Positions 6,678-14,720 of a stretch of DNA of 25,122 bases are shown here, piece after piece. A model generated the notes under the pieces. The model did not search any database and was not told where the DNA came from. It was given only the letters and a program-made list of their open reading frames with translations. The stretch is from positions 1 through 25,122 of IMG/VR virus record IMGVR_UViG_3300026264_000006; one strand, given 5' to 3'. Every line of letters begins with the position of its first letter. Position 1 is the first letter of the stretch. The position numbers were made by a program, and so were the translations under genes. Origin of the DNA: a virus.

Positions 6678-8672
6678 TTAGAAACGCGGCGCGGCTTGTT
6701 CGGCCTTAATCGCCTGCTCATTCACCTTGAGGCCGTACTCGCCTTGCAGCTTGGCGGCTTCGAGAATGCGCTTTTGGCCCATCTCGTCGCGCTTGCGGTC
6801 GGCTTCTTCGCGGGCCTTCCACTGATCCAGTTGCAGCTTGCCCATGTCGGCTTGCGCTTTCTGCTGCACCTTCATGCCCTCAACCTGCATGAACGCTTGG
6901 TTCGGATCGCTCTGCGGTTGCTGGGGCTGCTGTTGCGCCCGCTGTTGCAACGCTAATTCCTGATCACGCGAGAACGGCTTGAGGTACTTGGTGCTGTCGT
7001 AAACGCCCTGCATCCGGTAGAGGTCAGCGATTGCCGCGCGCAACTCAGCCAGCCCGACAAGCGGGTTGCTGGGGCCAAGCTGGGTGAACATGCTCATGAG
7101 CGTTTGCACCATGTTATTCATGGCGACGGTGCGTTCTTCCGTCCGGTTTGTGCCAAGGCCCACGTTGACCATTACATCCACGTCAGCCGACCAGCTACGC
7201 GGGTCTACAGCCACAAACTCGCCGCTGACCTGCATGACCTCGTTCTTGTCGGGATGCTGCCGTACCAGAGCGTCAATCAGCTTCATCAGGCGCTTCATGC
7301 CGCCTTCCGCGAGGGTACGGGCGATAAGTTCCGTCTGCCCCATAGCGGCGCGCTCTGCGATGCCTGCGGAGGTGGCCGATTGGTTTTGCAATGCGTCCGC
7401 GTCCAGCCCCATGCCAACGCCCTGCACGCCTGTCTTGGCCTCTAGGCGCTGCTGGTGGTACTGGAGCGCCGGGAGGGCCATTGTCGCGCCGTTGCCGATG
7501 CTGAATTCTCGCACCGAGTCCAGCCGATCCGCCCAGATGATGCCGCCCGTCTCATTGTTAAGCAGGCTGTCAACTTCCACCTGATCTTTCACAGCGACGA
7601 CGCGGGGGGTGTTTGCCATGTTGATGCTGTCGATCACGCCGCGCGTCATAGCCGTGCTGGCGTCTTGGTCTTGGATCAGCAATTCAGCGAGAGAGCGGCC
7701 CGCCAGCTTGTGAGGGATGGGATCAACCTCAAACACGGCAAACGGCACTTGGTCGCACGGCTCATAGTCCAGCACCTTGTAGCCCGTCCCGCCGAGGATG
7801 AACTTGTACTTCCGGGGGATGCCCGTTTCCTCAAGGTCCATGTCCATATAGGCTTCGGTGATAAGCACCTTTTTCGCCATCGGGTCATTACTGGCCTCGT
7901 CCTCTTCGCCCTCAAAGCGATAGGTCGTTTCCTCGTCGTCGTTTTCGGTGTCGAGGTCGATCACGTCTTTCTCGTCAAAGCCCATGGCGATCAGGTCGCC
8001 CACGGTCTGCTCTTCGGAGTGGCCGCAGATTGCCGCGTCCTCTAGGCTCTTGGCCTCTGCGTTCCAGAAGAATGTCTCAGGCGGCAGCGCCTCAAGCCGG
8101 ATGCGGCCCTTGTCGGTCGTGCGGCTCACCTTCATGCCGTAGGACATAAGGCCATCGTCGCCCTGTTCCTCGGTGATTTCTTCCGTTTCAAGGTCGGGCT
8201 GCTCTGCTAGGAAATACACCTCCTCAAGCGAAAGCCCGGTGTACTCGTCAAACTCGATTTCCGTCTGCTCATCCCAATACGCCTTCGCCACGCCGATCTT
8301 CTTAACAAGCGCGTCGTCGAACACGTCATGGAGGACCATGAACCCGTTTTCGCGCTCAAAGATATACCGCGCCATCTGCGTACGCTGCTTGGCGCTCTGC
8401 ACGTCCTGTGGTGTGCGGGGGATGAACTCAACCGGGTCAGTCTGGAGAAACAGCCGCATAAGCGCAGGCTTAACCGCGCGGATTGTGTCAGACACAGGCG
8501 TTGCGACAACCTTGGAGCGGCCCTTCTCGTGGCCGATATCGACCTCGCCGTCACGGTAACGCTCGGCCTTGAGGCGATCAGGGGCAATGTCCGTTTCCAC
8601 AAAGTCGCGGGCGGCTTCCACCTGCGCTTGAATGTTGGACTGCACCGCGTCGTCAATTTTGGTGTTTTTCAT
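6678..8672 (-). CDS. Portal protein, P22/SU10-like
   Basis: This 664-residue protein is the right size for podovirus portals (P22 gp1 is about 725). The N-terminal part resembles portals of this type: AERYRDGEVDIGHEKGRS, then VATPVSDTIRAVKPALMRLF. Further on come a typical EVDPIPHKLAGRSLAELL segment and the clip/stem region (SADVDVMVNVGLGTNRTEE). The C-terminus is Gln-rich with a helical barrel-like end. Portals form the dodecameric channel at one head vertex through which DNA enters and leaves. I chose the ATG at 8672. A longer reading from 8774 would run through a strong intrinsic terminator hairpin and adds 34 residues of unlike character. Unusually, it follows the ejection genes rather than terminase. 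Confidence 0.88.
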   Translation of the reverse strand: MKNTKIDDAVQSNIQAQVEAARDFVETDIAPDRLKAERYRDGEVDIGHEKGRSKVVATPVSDTIRAVKPALMRLFLQTDPVEFIPRTPQDVQSAKQRTQMARYIFERENGFMVLHDVFDDALVKKIGVAKAYWDEQTEIEFDEYTGLSLEEVYFLAEQPDLETEEITEEQGDDGLMSYGMKVSRTTDKGRIRLEALPPETFFWNAEAKSLEDAAICGHSEEQTVGDLIAMGFDEKDVIDLDTENDDEETTYRFEGEEDEASNDPMAKKVLITEAYMDMDLEETGIPRKYKFILGGTGYKVLDYEPCDQVPFAVFEVDPIPHKLAGRSLAELLIQDQDASTAMTRGVIDSINMANTPRVVAVKDQVEVDSLLNNETGGIIWADRLDSVREFSIGNGATMALPALQYHQQRLEAKTGVQGVGMGLDADALQNQSATSAGIAERAAMGQTELIARTLAEGGMKRLMKLIDALVRQHPDKNEVMQVSGEFVAVDPRSWSADVDVMVNVGLGTNRTEERTVAMNNMVQTLMSMFTQLGPSNPLVGLAELRAAIADLYRMQGVYDSTKYLKPFSRDQELALQQRAQQQPQQPQSDPNQAFMQVEGMKVQQKAQADMGKLQLDQWKAREEADRKRDEMGQKRILEAAKLQGEYGLKVNEQAIKAEQAAPRF

Positions 8673-8689
8673 TCGAGCGTTTCCAATAG

Positions 8690-8714
8690 AAAAAGCCCCC
8701 GGAAAACCGAGGGC
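8690..8714 (-). terminator. Strong intrinsic terminator just before the portal gene
   Basis: On the minus strand GCCCTCGG pairs with CCGGGGGC (eight pairs, one T-G wobble) around a TTTT loop and is followed by TTTTT. It lies 17 bases before the portal ATG, which leaves no room for a promoter between them. Portal-to-lysis transcription must therefore read through it. Confidence 0.87.
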
Positions 8715-8795
8715 TGCGTGAATTTTGCCAAAGGGCTTGATTGGCGAGGGCTTCCGGGCCAACCTCGTCACCATATTCTTTTAGGAGGGACCGCT

Positions 8796-9110
8796 ATGCG
8801 GATTTTACTTGTTGCCCCGGTTATTTTGGCAGGTTGCATGACGGACGGAGGGGGCTTGGGAAACCCCGGCAGTCCGGCTTGGTTTGCGACAACGCCGCAA
8901 GATCAGATCATTGCCCACTACAGGCAGAATTGCATTGCATACGGCTATACCGGCTCACAATTGCCCGCTTGCATTCAGCAGGAAATGAGCCAAGGCCGCG
9001 ATGGCGCGCGCAGTCGTATGCAGACGCTTGCCAACAAGAGCCGCCCCAAGCCAATGACCCATAACAATTGCTATAGCTTGGGCCGTTCAGTGAATTGCAC
9101 CACGTACTAG
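8796..9110 (+). CDS. Plus-strand small lipoprotein (moron-like)
   Basis: This 104-residue protein begins with a short hydrophobic signal (MRILLVAPVILAGC), giving a lipobox LAGC with Cys14. The mature part has a Gly-rich linker, then a YRQNCIAYGYTGSQLPACI segment and a Cys-pair ending (NNCYSLGRSVNC). This resembles small bacterial lipoproteins with a C-x-x-Y-G-x-x-x-G-x-x-x-x-x-C core. A perfect AGGAGG ribosome site lies seven bases before the ATG. With its neighbour it is one of only two convincing plus-strand genes, standing opposite to the virion operon. Small phage lipoproteins encoded this way can block superinfection by masking receptors (Cor of phi80 is a known case); that role here is inference. 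The ATG at 8796 is preferred to longer readings of the frame. Confidence 0.82.
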   Translation: MRILLVAPVILAGCMTDGGGLGNPGSPAWFATTPQDQIIAHYRQNCIAYGYTGSQLPACIQQEMSQGRDGARSRMQTLANKSRPKPMTHNNCYSLGRSVNCTTY

Positions 9111-9146
9111 CTTGAAACCGATTGAGGCTGGCCCCACGTTAGAACC

Positions 9147-9380
9147 ATGAATTTCTCAGATACAGTCACCGCTGTTTTACTCGGCAACCTCTTAACTGGC
9201 ATGTTCGTATATGGCGCGGTGATCTACACCAAGCGGGAGAACAACGGTGAGTTCTCCAAGCTTGGCTGGCTTTGTATGGGTTTCCCCCTCGCCATGGCTA
9301 TTGCCGGGGTGCTGACTATTGAAGGCCCGCCGCCGTACCTTGACGCAATACTTGCTCAAGAATCCCGGCAGGCCGATTAG
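9147..9380 (+). CDS. Plus-strand small membrane protein (moron-like)
   Basis: This 77-residue protein has two membrane segments, at about residues 7-27 (AVLLGNLLTGMFVYGAVIY) and 38-58 (LGWLCMGFPLAMAIAGVLT), joined by a charged loop (TKRENNGEF). A short polar tail follows. It lies 36 bases after the lipoprotein gene and probably shares its transcript. No good ribosome site is visible, so translation may be weak. Its last 65 bases overlap, tail to tail, the end of the minus-strand ejection gene. No homologue is recognised. Possible roles are superinfection exclusion or host-envelope modification; both are inference. The overlap makes the gene less certain, but the clean two-helix hydropathy pattern is not expected by chance. 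Confidence 0.62.
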   Translation: MNFSDTVTAVLLGNLLTGMFVYGAVIYTKRENNGEFSKLGWLCMGFPLAMAIAGVLTIEGPPPYLDAILAQESRQAD

Positions 9381-10830
9381 ACACAGCCGGAAGCTGGCCA
9401 AGACCGCCATTTGCGATAAGCGCACGGACTGTCTCTGCATTCTTTGATGCGATGCCCTCAGAAGCCTTGCGCGCGCCGACACCAGCCGCTGCACCTGCCA
9501 TCATGCCCAGAAGCCCACCAGACGCGAAGCCCGACCCAGCAGAGAACAGTTGTCCTAGCCCGCCGCCTGCGAGGTGGATCAGGCGCTCCGGGATACTGCC
9601 GTTCACTACACGACGCATTGCCGCCTTTTCAGCCTCAGAGAACCCACGGCTCAGCTTGTCGCTTTTCAGAATGCGCGAGAACTGATTGCGAATGCCGCTG
9701 GCGGGGCCGGAAACGTATTCTTCCGCCGCTGAAATGGCATCGTCTACCGTTTGACTGCGCGCCATTTTGGCATAGAGGCTGCGCGCTTTCTCGATTGCCG
9801 GGGCGAGGGCTTTTGCATCCCCTGCCGCAACATCGTTTGCCGTGAGGTTCTTTACGAAGTCGTCAATGGTCCCGATGGCCTGAGTGCCAAGCGAAGAATC
9901 CAGCTTGTTATTCATATCGCCAGCCGCTGCGCCTGTTTTGCGGCGAAGCTGGTCGAGGCTGCGGAAAGGCAGAGCCGCCGTGGGGTCGGTCGCCATTTCC
10001 GACGACATTTCGCTTGCGATCTGATTAACGCGGGCCGCTTTTGGGGAAAGGCTGCTTGGACCGGGTAGTTGGTCAAGACCGCCCTCAACCATTGTCTGTT
10101 TCATTTCATCCGCCAAGCGATTAAACGCCTCCGGTTTGATCTGCACGCCCAAGCGGTCCACCTCGTCATATGCCTGCCGCGCGCTCTGCCGCAATTGCTC
10201 AGTCGAGGGGGCATTCGCCGCAGCTTGCTTGATCGCCTTGCTGTTCGACCGCGCTGTGAGGGCTTTCTGCAAGCCCGCGCCCACAAGGGGGATAGCGCCG
10301 CCGATAGCCGCGCCTACGCCTGCGTCACCTTTCGCGTCGTCAAACCGCTCGTCAAAACCGCCCTCGCCCTCCGCGAAGCCATAGACGCCGCTCATAGCGC
10401 CCGTCCCCGCTGCGGACATCAACATGCGGGGAAGCAGTCCTGCGCCCGCTCTGAGCGCCCCTACGGCCCCAACGGGGGCAACAACGGCACCGCCAATATC
10501 AGCCGCGAGGGATGCAACCGGGTTTTCCTCTTCAAGCTGCCGCTCTTGCGCGCGGTAATGGTCGCGGCGCTGCTCATAATCCACGCCGGGGATCAGGCTT
10601 TCAACCGCTGCCGATGCCTCGTCACCGACAATGCCCATTGTCATGCTTTCCCCACCCTTGTTGAGCAGAGAACCCAGCTTTTCGCCATATGACTGCACGC
10701 CATCGTCGGTGCCGATGATGTTGTCTTTCAGTCGCCCCATAAGGGACATGTCGGCCTCGGGCTTGGCCTCGCTCATTGCTTTGCGGCGGCGAAGGTCAGC
10801 GCGTAGGCGGGCTTTTTCTGCCTCGGTCAT
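9316..10830 (-). CDS. DNA ejection / internal virion protein
   Basis: This 504-residue protein has a charged helical N-terminus (MTEAEKARLRADLRRRK) followed by Gly/Ala-rich weakly hydrophobic stretches at about residues 105-150 and 169-187. A long helical middle comes next, and another Gly/Ala-rich stretch lies near 417-462. Hydrophobic but not classical membrane segments within a helical protein, located beside other virion genes, fit P22 gp16/gp20-type ejection proteins that enter the host envelope and help DNA cross it. I chose the ATG at 10830, one base after the stop of the upstream gene, over a frame reading from 10899 that lies inside that gene. Homology to a named family is not claimed. 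Confidence 0.72.
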   Translation of the reverse strand: MTEAEKARLRADLRRRKAMSEAKPEADMSLMGRLKDNIIGTDDGVQSYGEKLGSLLNKGGESMTMGIVGDEASAAVESLIPGVDYEQRRDHYRAQERQLEEENPVASLAADIGGAVVAPVGAVGALRAGAGLLPRMLMSAAGTGAMSGVYGFAEGEGGFDERFDDAKGDAGVGAAIGGAIPLVGAGLQKALTARSNSKAIKQAAANAPSTEQLRQSARQAYDEVDRLGVQIKPEAFNRLADEMKQTMVEGGLDQLPGPSSLSPKAARVNQIASEMSSEMATDPTAALPFRSLDQLRRKTGAAAGDMNNKLDSSLGTQAIGTIDDFVKNLTANDVAAGDAKALAPAIEKARSLYAKMARSQTVDDAISAAEEYVSGPASGIRNQFSRILKSDKLSRGFSEAEKAAMRRVVNGSIPERLIHLAGGGLGQLFSAGSGFASGGLLGMMAGAAAGVGARKASEGIASKNAETVRALIANGGLGQLPAVSNRPAGILEQVLRQGTAAGLQ

Positions 10831-10831
10831 G

Positions 10832-12631
10832 TCATTGCCCCCAAATGGCTTGGCGCTCTTCTGGCGTAGCGTATTTCCAAAGTTCCGCGTCACTCTCATC
10901 TAAGCCCGCAGGGGGCGTGTCAGAGGTGAAGTCCCCCGCAGGCGTGCTGGGGCTGCCAAACGAAACTTGGCCTTCCTTATCAAGCCGCCACTGGCCTTTG
11001 CCGTAAGCTGTATCAAGCATGATCTCGCGGAATTTCTTCGCCGCGCGCAGGTATTCATCCTTGCTGCTGGCATTAGAGAGCGAGGTTGCGGCAAGGCCGA
11101 TGGCTTCGCGCTCACTGTCGGTCAACTGGCCAACCGCGCCGCCTGTCGGGCTATTGTCGCGCATGTTCTGCACTTCATCCAAAGCCGCGCGGGTCGAGAT
11201 TTGCGTTGTCCGGTTGCGGAAGTCGGTCGCCTGACTGCCCGGAATCCATGAGCCAATCTCGCCAATGACACCCGTGACAGGGACGCCGCCGTCCTCAAGT
11301 TCGTTGATATTGAGGTGCAGGTTTTCGAGCGTCTGGCCCATCTTGAGATTGGTCTGACGGGCGCGCTCTGCGTCCTTGTCCTCTGCGGTTTGGATTTCCG
11401 TATCAACATCACTGCCGGGGATAGGTTCGTCCACAAACGTCTGGCGCTCAGGGTCCCAACGGCGCTGATAGCCCTTGTCCGGCTTGTCCACAATCGGGCG
11501 GCTGTCCACTTCGTTGCCCGTGTTCACGGTCGTGCTAACCGATGGCGCGCCTGCCTTGCGCTGCCCTTCGATCCACTCTTGCAGCGTGCCAGTGTAGCCC
11601 TGAGCCTTCGCTGCTTCATACTCGCGCATGTCGTCGGTTGGGGTCGGGGCCGCAGGGTTGGCAATCTTATACACATCGTCCACGCCGATCACGCCCGCGT
11701 CAAACGCGCCAAGCTGCTCAGGTGCGTTCTGGGCCACCCAGAGCCGCGCGCGCTCACGTCGCTGCGCCTCGGCCTGCATCTGCTGCTGACGCTCTGCGTT
11801 TTGCGCGTCAATGCGCTGCTGCTGGAGGGCTTGGTCATGCTCAAAGCCGCGTTCCCGGCTGTCGGCATCCCGGCGCGCCTGCATACGGCTTGTGGCCGCG
11901 TTATAGACGCCCTGATTGCCAATCCCCTGCATCCCCGCAAAGCCCGCGCGGATTTGGTCGGCACGGTCTGGCGTCATGTTCTTAAACATCATGCCAAGCA
12001 AGCCGCCCACGTTGTCCTCTGTGCGCGCGAATTTGCCCAGAAGGCCTGTAGGTTCTGCCATTGTGTCTGCTCCGCTTCCGCCGATTGCCGTTGAGGTGCC
12101 ACCGCCGCCTGAGATTGTCGGGCGCTGTACTGGCTTGCCGAGTGCTGCCATTGTCGCGTCTGCGATAACTTGGCCCTCGTCACCCGGCTTGTGAACGTGG
12201 CCGGGTTCTCCGTGGTAAGCCTCGCGCAGCCAGCCCGGAGCATTTGCGCCCTTACCACCTGCGCCCCATACGCCGGGGTTGCCGAAGCCAACGTGCATCC
12301 GGCCTGCGCCCATGTAGTCGTCGCCCGCGCCCCATCCGGTGATGCCGCGTTGCTTACCGCGCCGTACCATCTCTTGAAAGATTGGCACGTCTTCGGGGTT
12401 GTTCCAATCCAGCTTGCGCCCTTCATAATAGAAGTCAGCATCAGCCGCATTGCCGTGGTCGTGCCGTGTCGATCCTGTCCGTGGCCCGCCGGAGCCTTTC
12501 GCCGCCTGCCCGCCGCTGTACACCTTCATTTCGACGCCCATTTCAGGCAAGAATGAAAGCGCTTCCAGCAAGTCAGGCGCTAGAGGCTGATTGCGAATTG
12601 CGCCTTGGTTGGCGTACTGGACCCAATTCAT
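10832..12631 (-). CDS. Ejection-type virion protein with N-terminal M15-like zinc peptidase
   Basis: This 599-residue protein has an N-terminal domain (about 1-150) with STRHDHGNAADADF at 54-67. It matches H-x-x-G-x-A-x-D from His57 to Asp64, with a second metal-type His in GRMHVGF (His113). That is the pattern of M15/VanY D,D-peptidases, which cut peptide bonds in peptidoglycan. The rest is Gln/Arg-rich helical sequence (about 225-330), a flexible Pro/Thr zone (about 335-400) and a helical C-terminus. In this position a peptidase fused to a helical body suggests a virion protein that opens the cell wall during DNA entry, distinct from the late endolysin. The ATG overlaps the preceding stop by one base. 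Confidence 0.8.
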   Translation of the reverse strand: MNWVQYANQGAIRNQPLAPDLLEALSFLPEMGVEMKVYSGGQAAKGSGGPRTGSTRHDHGNAADADFYYEGRKLDWNNPEDVPIFQEMVRRGKQRGITGWGAGDDYMGAGRMHVGFGNPGVWGAGGKGANAPGWLREAYHGEPGHVHKPGDEGQVIADATMAALGKPVQRPTISGGGGTSTAIGGSGADTMAEPTGLLGKFARTEDNVGGLLGMMFKNMTPDRADQIRAGFAGMQGIGNQGVYNAATSRMQARRDADSRERGFEHDQALQQQRIDAQNAERQQQMQAEAQRRERARLWVAQNAPEQLGAFDAGVIGVDDVYKIANPAAPTPTDDMREYEAAKAQGYTGTLQEWIEGQRKAGAPSVSTTVNTGNEVDSRPIVDKPDKGYQRRWDPERQTFVDEPIPGSDVDTEIQTAEDKDAERARQTNLKMGQTLENLHLNINELEDGGVPVTGVIGEIGSWIPGSQATDFRNRTTQISTRAALDEVQNMRDNSPTGGAVGQLTDSEREAIGLAATSLSNASSKDEYLRAAKKFREIMLDTAYGKGQWRLDKEGQVSFGSPSTPAGDFTSDTPPAGLDESDAELWKYATPEERQAIWGQ

Positions 12632-13587
12632 CAGATAAACGCCGTCATAAGGTCCATGATGCCGGGGCTTTCCTTCTGCGTCGTGGTCTGAGGGACAGGA
12701 ACCCCGCCAAGAACCGCCAGAAGCCGCGACAGGGCCGCATCAGTTTCGCCCGTGGCGTTGTTCGTCTGCGCCTTGCCCGCGTCGATAATCGCCTGCATCA
12801 AGCCTTGCTGCATCCCGCCTGCCTGCATCTGCGCATCAAGAGCGTTATTCCCAAGCGTGAAGCCGAGATTCGACAAGTTCCCAAGCTGGTTCGATGCTGA
12901 CAGATGGTTATTCGCGTTTGCCATGCTCGCTTGCAGAGCCGCCGCTTGGTTCGCCTGAGCCGCTGCTAGGCGGTTGCCAATGTCCTGAAATGCCGCACCC
13001 TGTGCTTGGTTAAAGTTCGCCGAATTCAGCCCCGCCGAGGTGCGCGCTGTAGCGTCCGCAAAATTGCGGTTCGTCTCCGCCTGCATCACCCCATGCCGAG
13101 AACCGCCAAACGCGCCAGAAGCCGCCGAATTGGTCTGATTCATCGCGATTTCGCGGGAGCGGTCAAGGTCGGAGAGCGCCTGATCTGTGACCGCCTCGGT
13201 ATACGGGTTCATATACGACGAAAGGTCAGTATCTTTCAGTTGCCCTGCCCGCACGGTTGGAGCCGATACGCTAGGCATCCCGCTCATCAGCATCTCAACG
13301 GCTTGGTTATACGCCCCGCCCGCCGTGTCGAACACGTTCGGCTGCTGCTGTTGCTGGCTTGCCTGATAGGCTTGCGCTTCGGGGCTGTTCCAGATGTTTT
13401 GGCGCAGTTCCTCAAAGCCCATGCCGTTATCAAGGTGGCCTTGGTAAAACGCCAGCCCTGCGGCATCAGGCGCGCGGCCCAATGCGTTCTGATAGACGCC
13501 CGCTAGGTTCGTCGCGGGGGTCATAGCTGTTTGCGCTGACTGCGCTGTTTGGCCCATCACAGGGGCTGAGAAACCGAGATTAGCCAT
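12631..13587 (-). CDS. Virion protein with N-terminal DUF4214-like domain
   Basis: This 318-residue protein carries at about residues 28-68 a segment YQNALGRAPDAAGLAFYQ followed by GMGFEELRQNIWNSPEA. That matches the DUF4214 pattern (Y-x-x-x-L-G-R-x-x-D-x-x-G-L-x-x-Y/W, then S-P-E), usually found in secreted or adhesive proteins. The rest is Gln/Asn/Ala rich and includes YMNPYTEAVTDQALSDLDRS and ASGAFGGSRHG, which I recognise from internal virion proteins of podoviruses near ejection genes. The long helical Ala-rich C-terminus fits an ejected or internal protein. Neighbouring genes overlap by single bases (TAATG), indicating coupling. Confidence 0.75.
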   Translation of the reverse strand: MANLGFSAPVMGQTAQSAQTAMTPATNLAGVYQNALGRAPDAAGLAFYQGHLDNGMGFEELRQNIWNSPEAQAYQASQQQQQPNVFDTAGGAYNQAVEMLMSGMPSVSAPTVRAGQLKDTDLSSYMNPYTEAVTDQALSDLDRSREIAMNQTNSAASGAFGGSRHGVMQAETNRNFADATARTSAGLNSANFNQAQGAAFQDIGNRLAAAQANQAAALQASMANANNHLSASNQLGNLSNLGFTLGNNALDAQMQAGGMQQGLMQAIIDAGKAQTNNATGETDAALSRLLAVLGGVPVPQTTTQKESPGIMDLMTAFI

Positions 13588-14204
13588 TACCGCTTGCCCC
13601 CACCGAAGGCCGAAGGCCCGCCGAGCGCGTTGCCAACCGCCGAAGCCATGCCACCGCCCGAAAAGCTGTCACCGGACTGACCAAAGCCGCCCCCGTCGAA
13701 GGCGTCACCGATGAAGCCGCCGATAGGACCACCGCCGAAACCTGCCGTGCCCCCGCTCATGCTGGGGTCAGCGTTGCCGGAATAGTCGCGCATGACGGGC
13801 TGGCCCGTGCGAGGGGCAATGCGCCCGCCCTGCTGAGAGGCTTGATAGCGGTTCTTGAGGCCCATCAGCGCCGTGTAGAGGTCAGGATTGGCCTCTTGTA
13901 GTGCTGCAAGGCTTTCGTCCATCAGGCCCGCGCTGCTGTAGCCTGTGATCCCGCCGCCGTAGTTCTGAGCCGTGGGGATGTTGACCGGGGCCGTTTGCAG
14001 GCCAAGGGCGCTTGCTTGCTGGTTTGCGCCCTGCATTGCCGCCATCTGCTGGCCTGTGAAAGCCGCCTGCTCTGGCCCGTAGTAAGGCACATACCCCAGA
14101 GCGTTACGGGCGTTGGCCATGCCTACCGCGTCTTCGCTTGCTTGGTTGATATGCGCGGGCATTGTCACCTTGCTTTCAGATTTCCCGAATAGTCCGCCTG
14201 ACAT
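13587..14204 (-). CDS. Small virion-associated protein with Gly-rich C-terminus
   Basis: This 205-residue protein starts MSGGLFGKSESKV. It has a helical middle (QMAAMQGANQQASALGLQT and LYTALMGLKNRYQ) and ends in a very Gly-rich tail (about 165-200, GGG/FGG/SGG repeats). I do not recognise a family. Gly-rich tails of this type are common in phage internal or tail-associated proteins. I chose the ATG at 14204 because it overlaps the previous stop as TAATG; a longer in-frame reading to 14471 lies inside the gene upstream. Position between the GNAT-like gene and the DUF4214 gene suggests an internal virion or injection protein. Confidence 0.7.
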   Translation of the reverse strand: MSGGLFGKSESKVTMPAHINQASEDAVGMANARNALGYVPYYGPEQAAFTGQQMAAMQGANQQASALGLQTAPVNIPTAQNYGGGITGYSSAGLMDESLAALQEANPDLYTALMGLKNRYQASQQGGRIAPRTGQPVMRDYSGNADPSMSGGTAGFGGGPIGGFIGDAFDGGGFGQSGDSFSGGGMASAVGNALGGPSAFGGGKR

Positions 14205-14554
14205 TAGATGCCCCTTTCCATGGTTGTGACGACTTCCCGCCAACCGCGTTTCTTGAGAACCCGGCACCAACCGCGCCGCCCGTTCTGCATGAGAGAGGTG
14301 CAGCCCTGAGCCTTTGCCCAATCCGCCGCGCTCTTCTCCATTTCTGCCAATTCCCTGCCGTCGCCTGCTGCGTAGAGGATGTGCAGCACCTTGCGCCCCG
14401 GCAGATCGTGAATCTGTGTTACCGCGACCGACTGCTGCCCCGGCCAAAGCTGCATTCGCCCTGCCGCGCATTCCGCCGCGATTTCTTCCGGTGTATGGCC
14501 CTGCCCGCCGCTCTCTAGCGCCTTCTGAAACAGGTCAGCTAGTCCCGGAGACAT
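14204..14554 (-). CDS. Small virion-module protein, possible GNAT-like fold
   Basis: This 116-residue protein has a beta/alpha pattern: SVAVTQIHDLPGRKVLHILYAAGD, a helix (ELAEMEKSAADWAKAQGC), then GRRGWCRVLKKRGWRE. Helix-then-strand order ending in a GR.GW.R.L...GW motif is seen in small phage proteins likened to T7 gp13 and to the GNAT acetyltransferase fold. No acetyl-CoA binding signature is evident, so enzymatic activity is doubtful. Its start overlaps the preceding small gene by 20 bases, and its stop overlaps the next ATG by one base. It probably helps assemble internal virion proteins; that is inference. Confidence 0.62.
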   Translation of the reverse strand: MSPGLADLFQKALESGGQGHTPEEIAAECAAGRMQLWPGQQSVAVTQIHDLPGRKVLHILYAAGDGRELAEMEKSAADWAKAQGCTSLMQNGRRGWCRVLKKRGWREVVTTMERGI

Positions 14555-14720
14555 TGCCGCTGTCGTCTACTGTCAGCGTCCACCATGTGCCGTTTGGGCT
14601 TTGCAGGCGGATGCTGCCGCTCATGTCGTTCTGGCGCGCTTTCTTGACGTTCTCGTCGTCTGCGCGCCGGATTGCTAGATTGCGCTCGTTCTGCGCTTTG
14701 TCGCCCGCTGGTAGCCTCAT
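14535..14720 (-). CDS. Very small structural-module protein
   Basis: This 61-residue protein has a charged first half (GDKAQNERNLAIRRADDENVKKARQ) and a beta-type second half (GSIRLQSPNGTWWTLTVDDSG). The latter resembles the short strand-turn motif found in phage tail-associated peptides. The start overlaps the stop of the gp10-like gene as ATGA, and the gene runs 20 bases into the next one. I do not recognise a family. Position suggests a tail-needle or neck accessory role, without proof. Confidence 0.6.
   Translation of the reverse strand: MRLPAGDKAQNERNLAIRRADDENVKKARQNDMSGSIRLQSPNGTWWTLTVDDSGNVSGTS

Noticed and set aside
5768-6709. Long plus-strand frame opposite the scaffold and neighbours (313 residues).
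   Set aside because: It is the antisense of the acidic scaffold codons (Leu/Phe/Val-rich by base composition), crosses three real genes and has no ribosome site or recognisable domain.
8673-8774. N-terminal extension of the portal to 8774.
   Set aside because: It would run through the intrinsic terminator hairpin and its extra residues do not look like portal sequence; the start at 8672 fits better.
8700-8795. Plus-strand promoter for the lipoprotein gene.
   Set aside because: Boxes such as TTGATT and TATTCT are present but their spacing does not fit (about 31 bases), so no promoter can be assigned with confidence.
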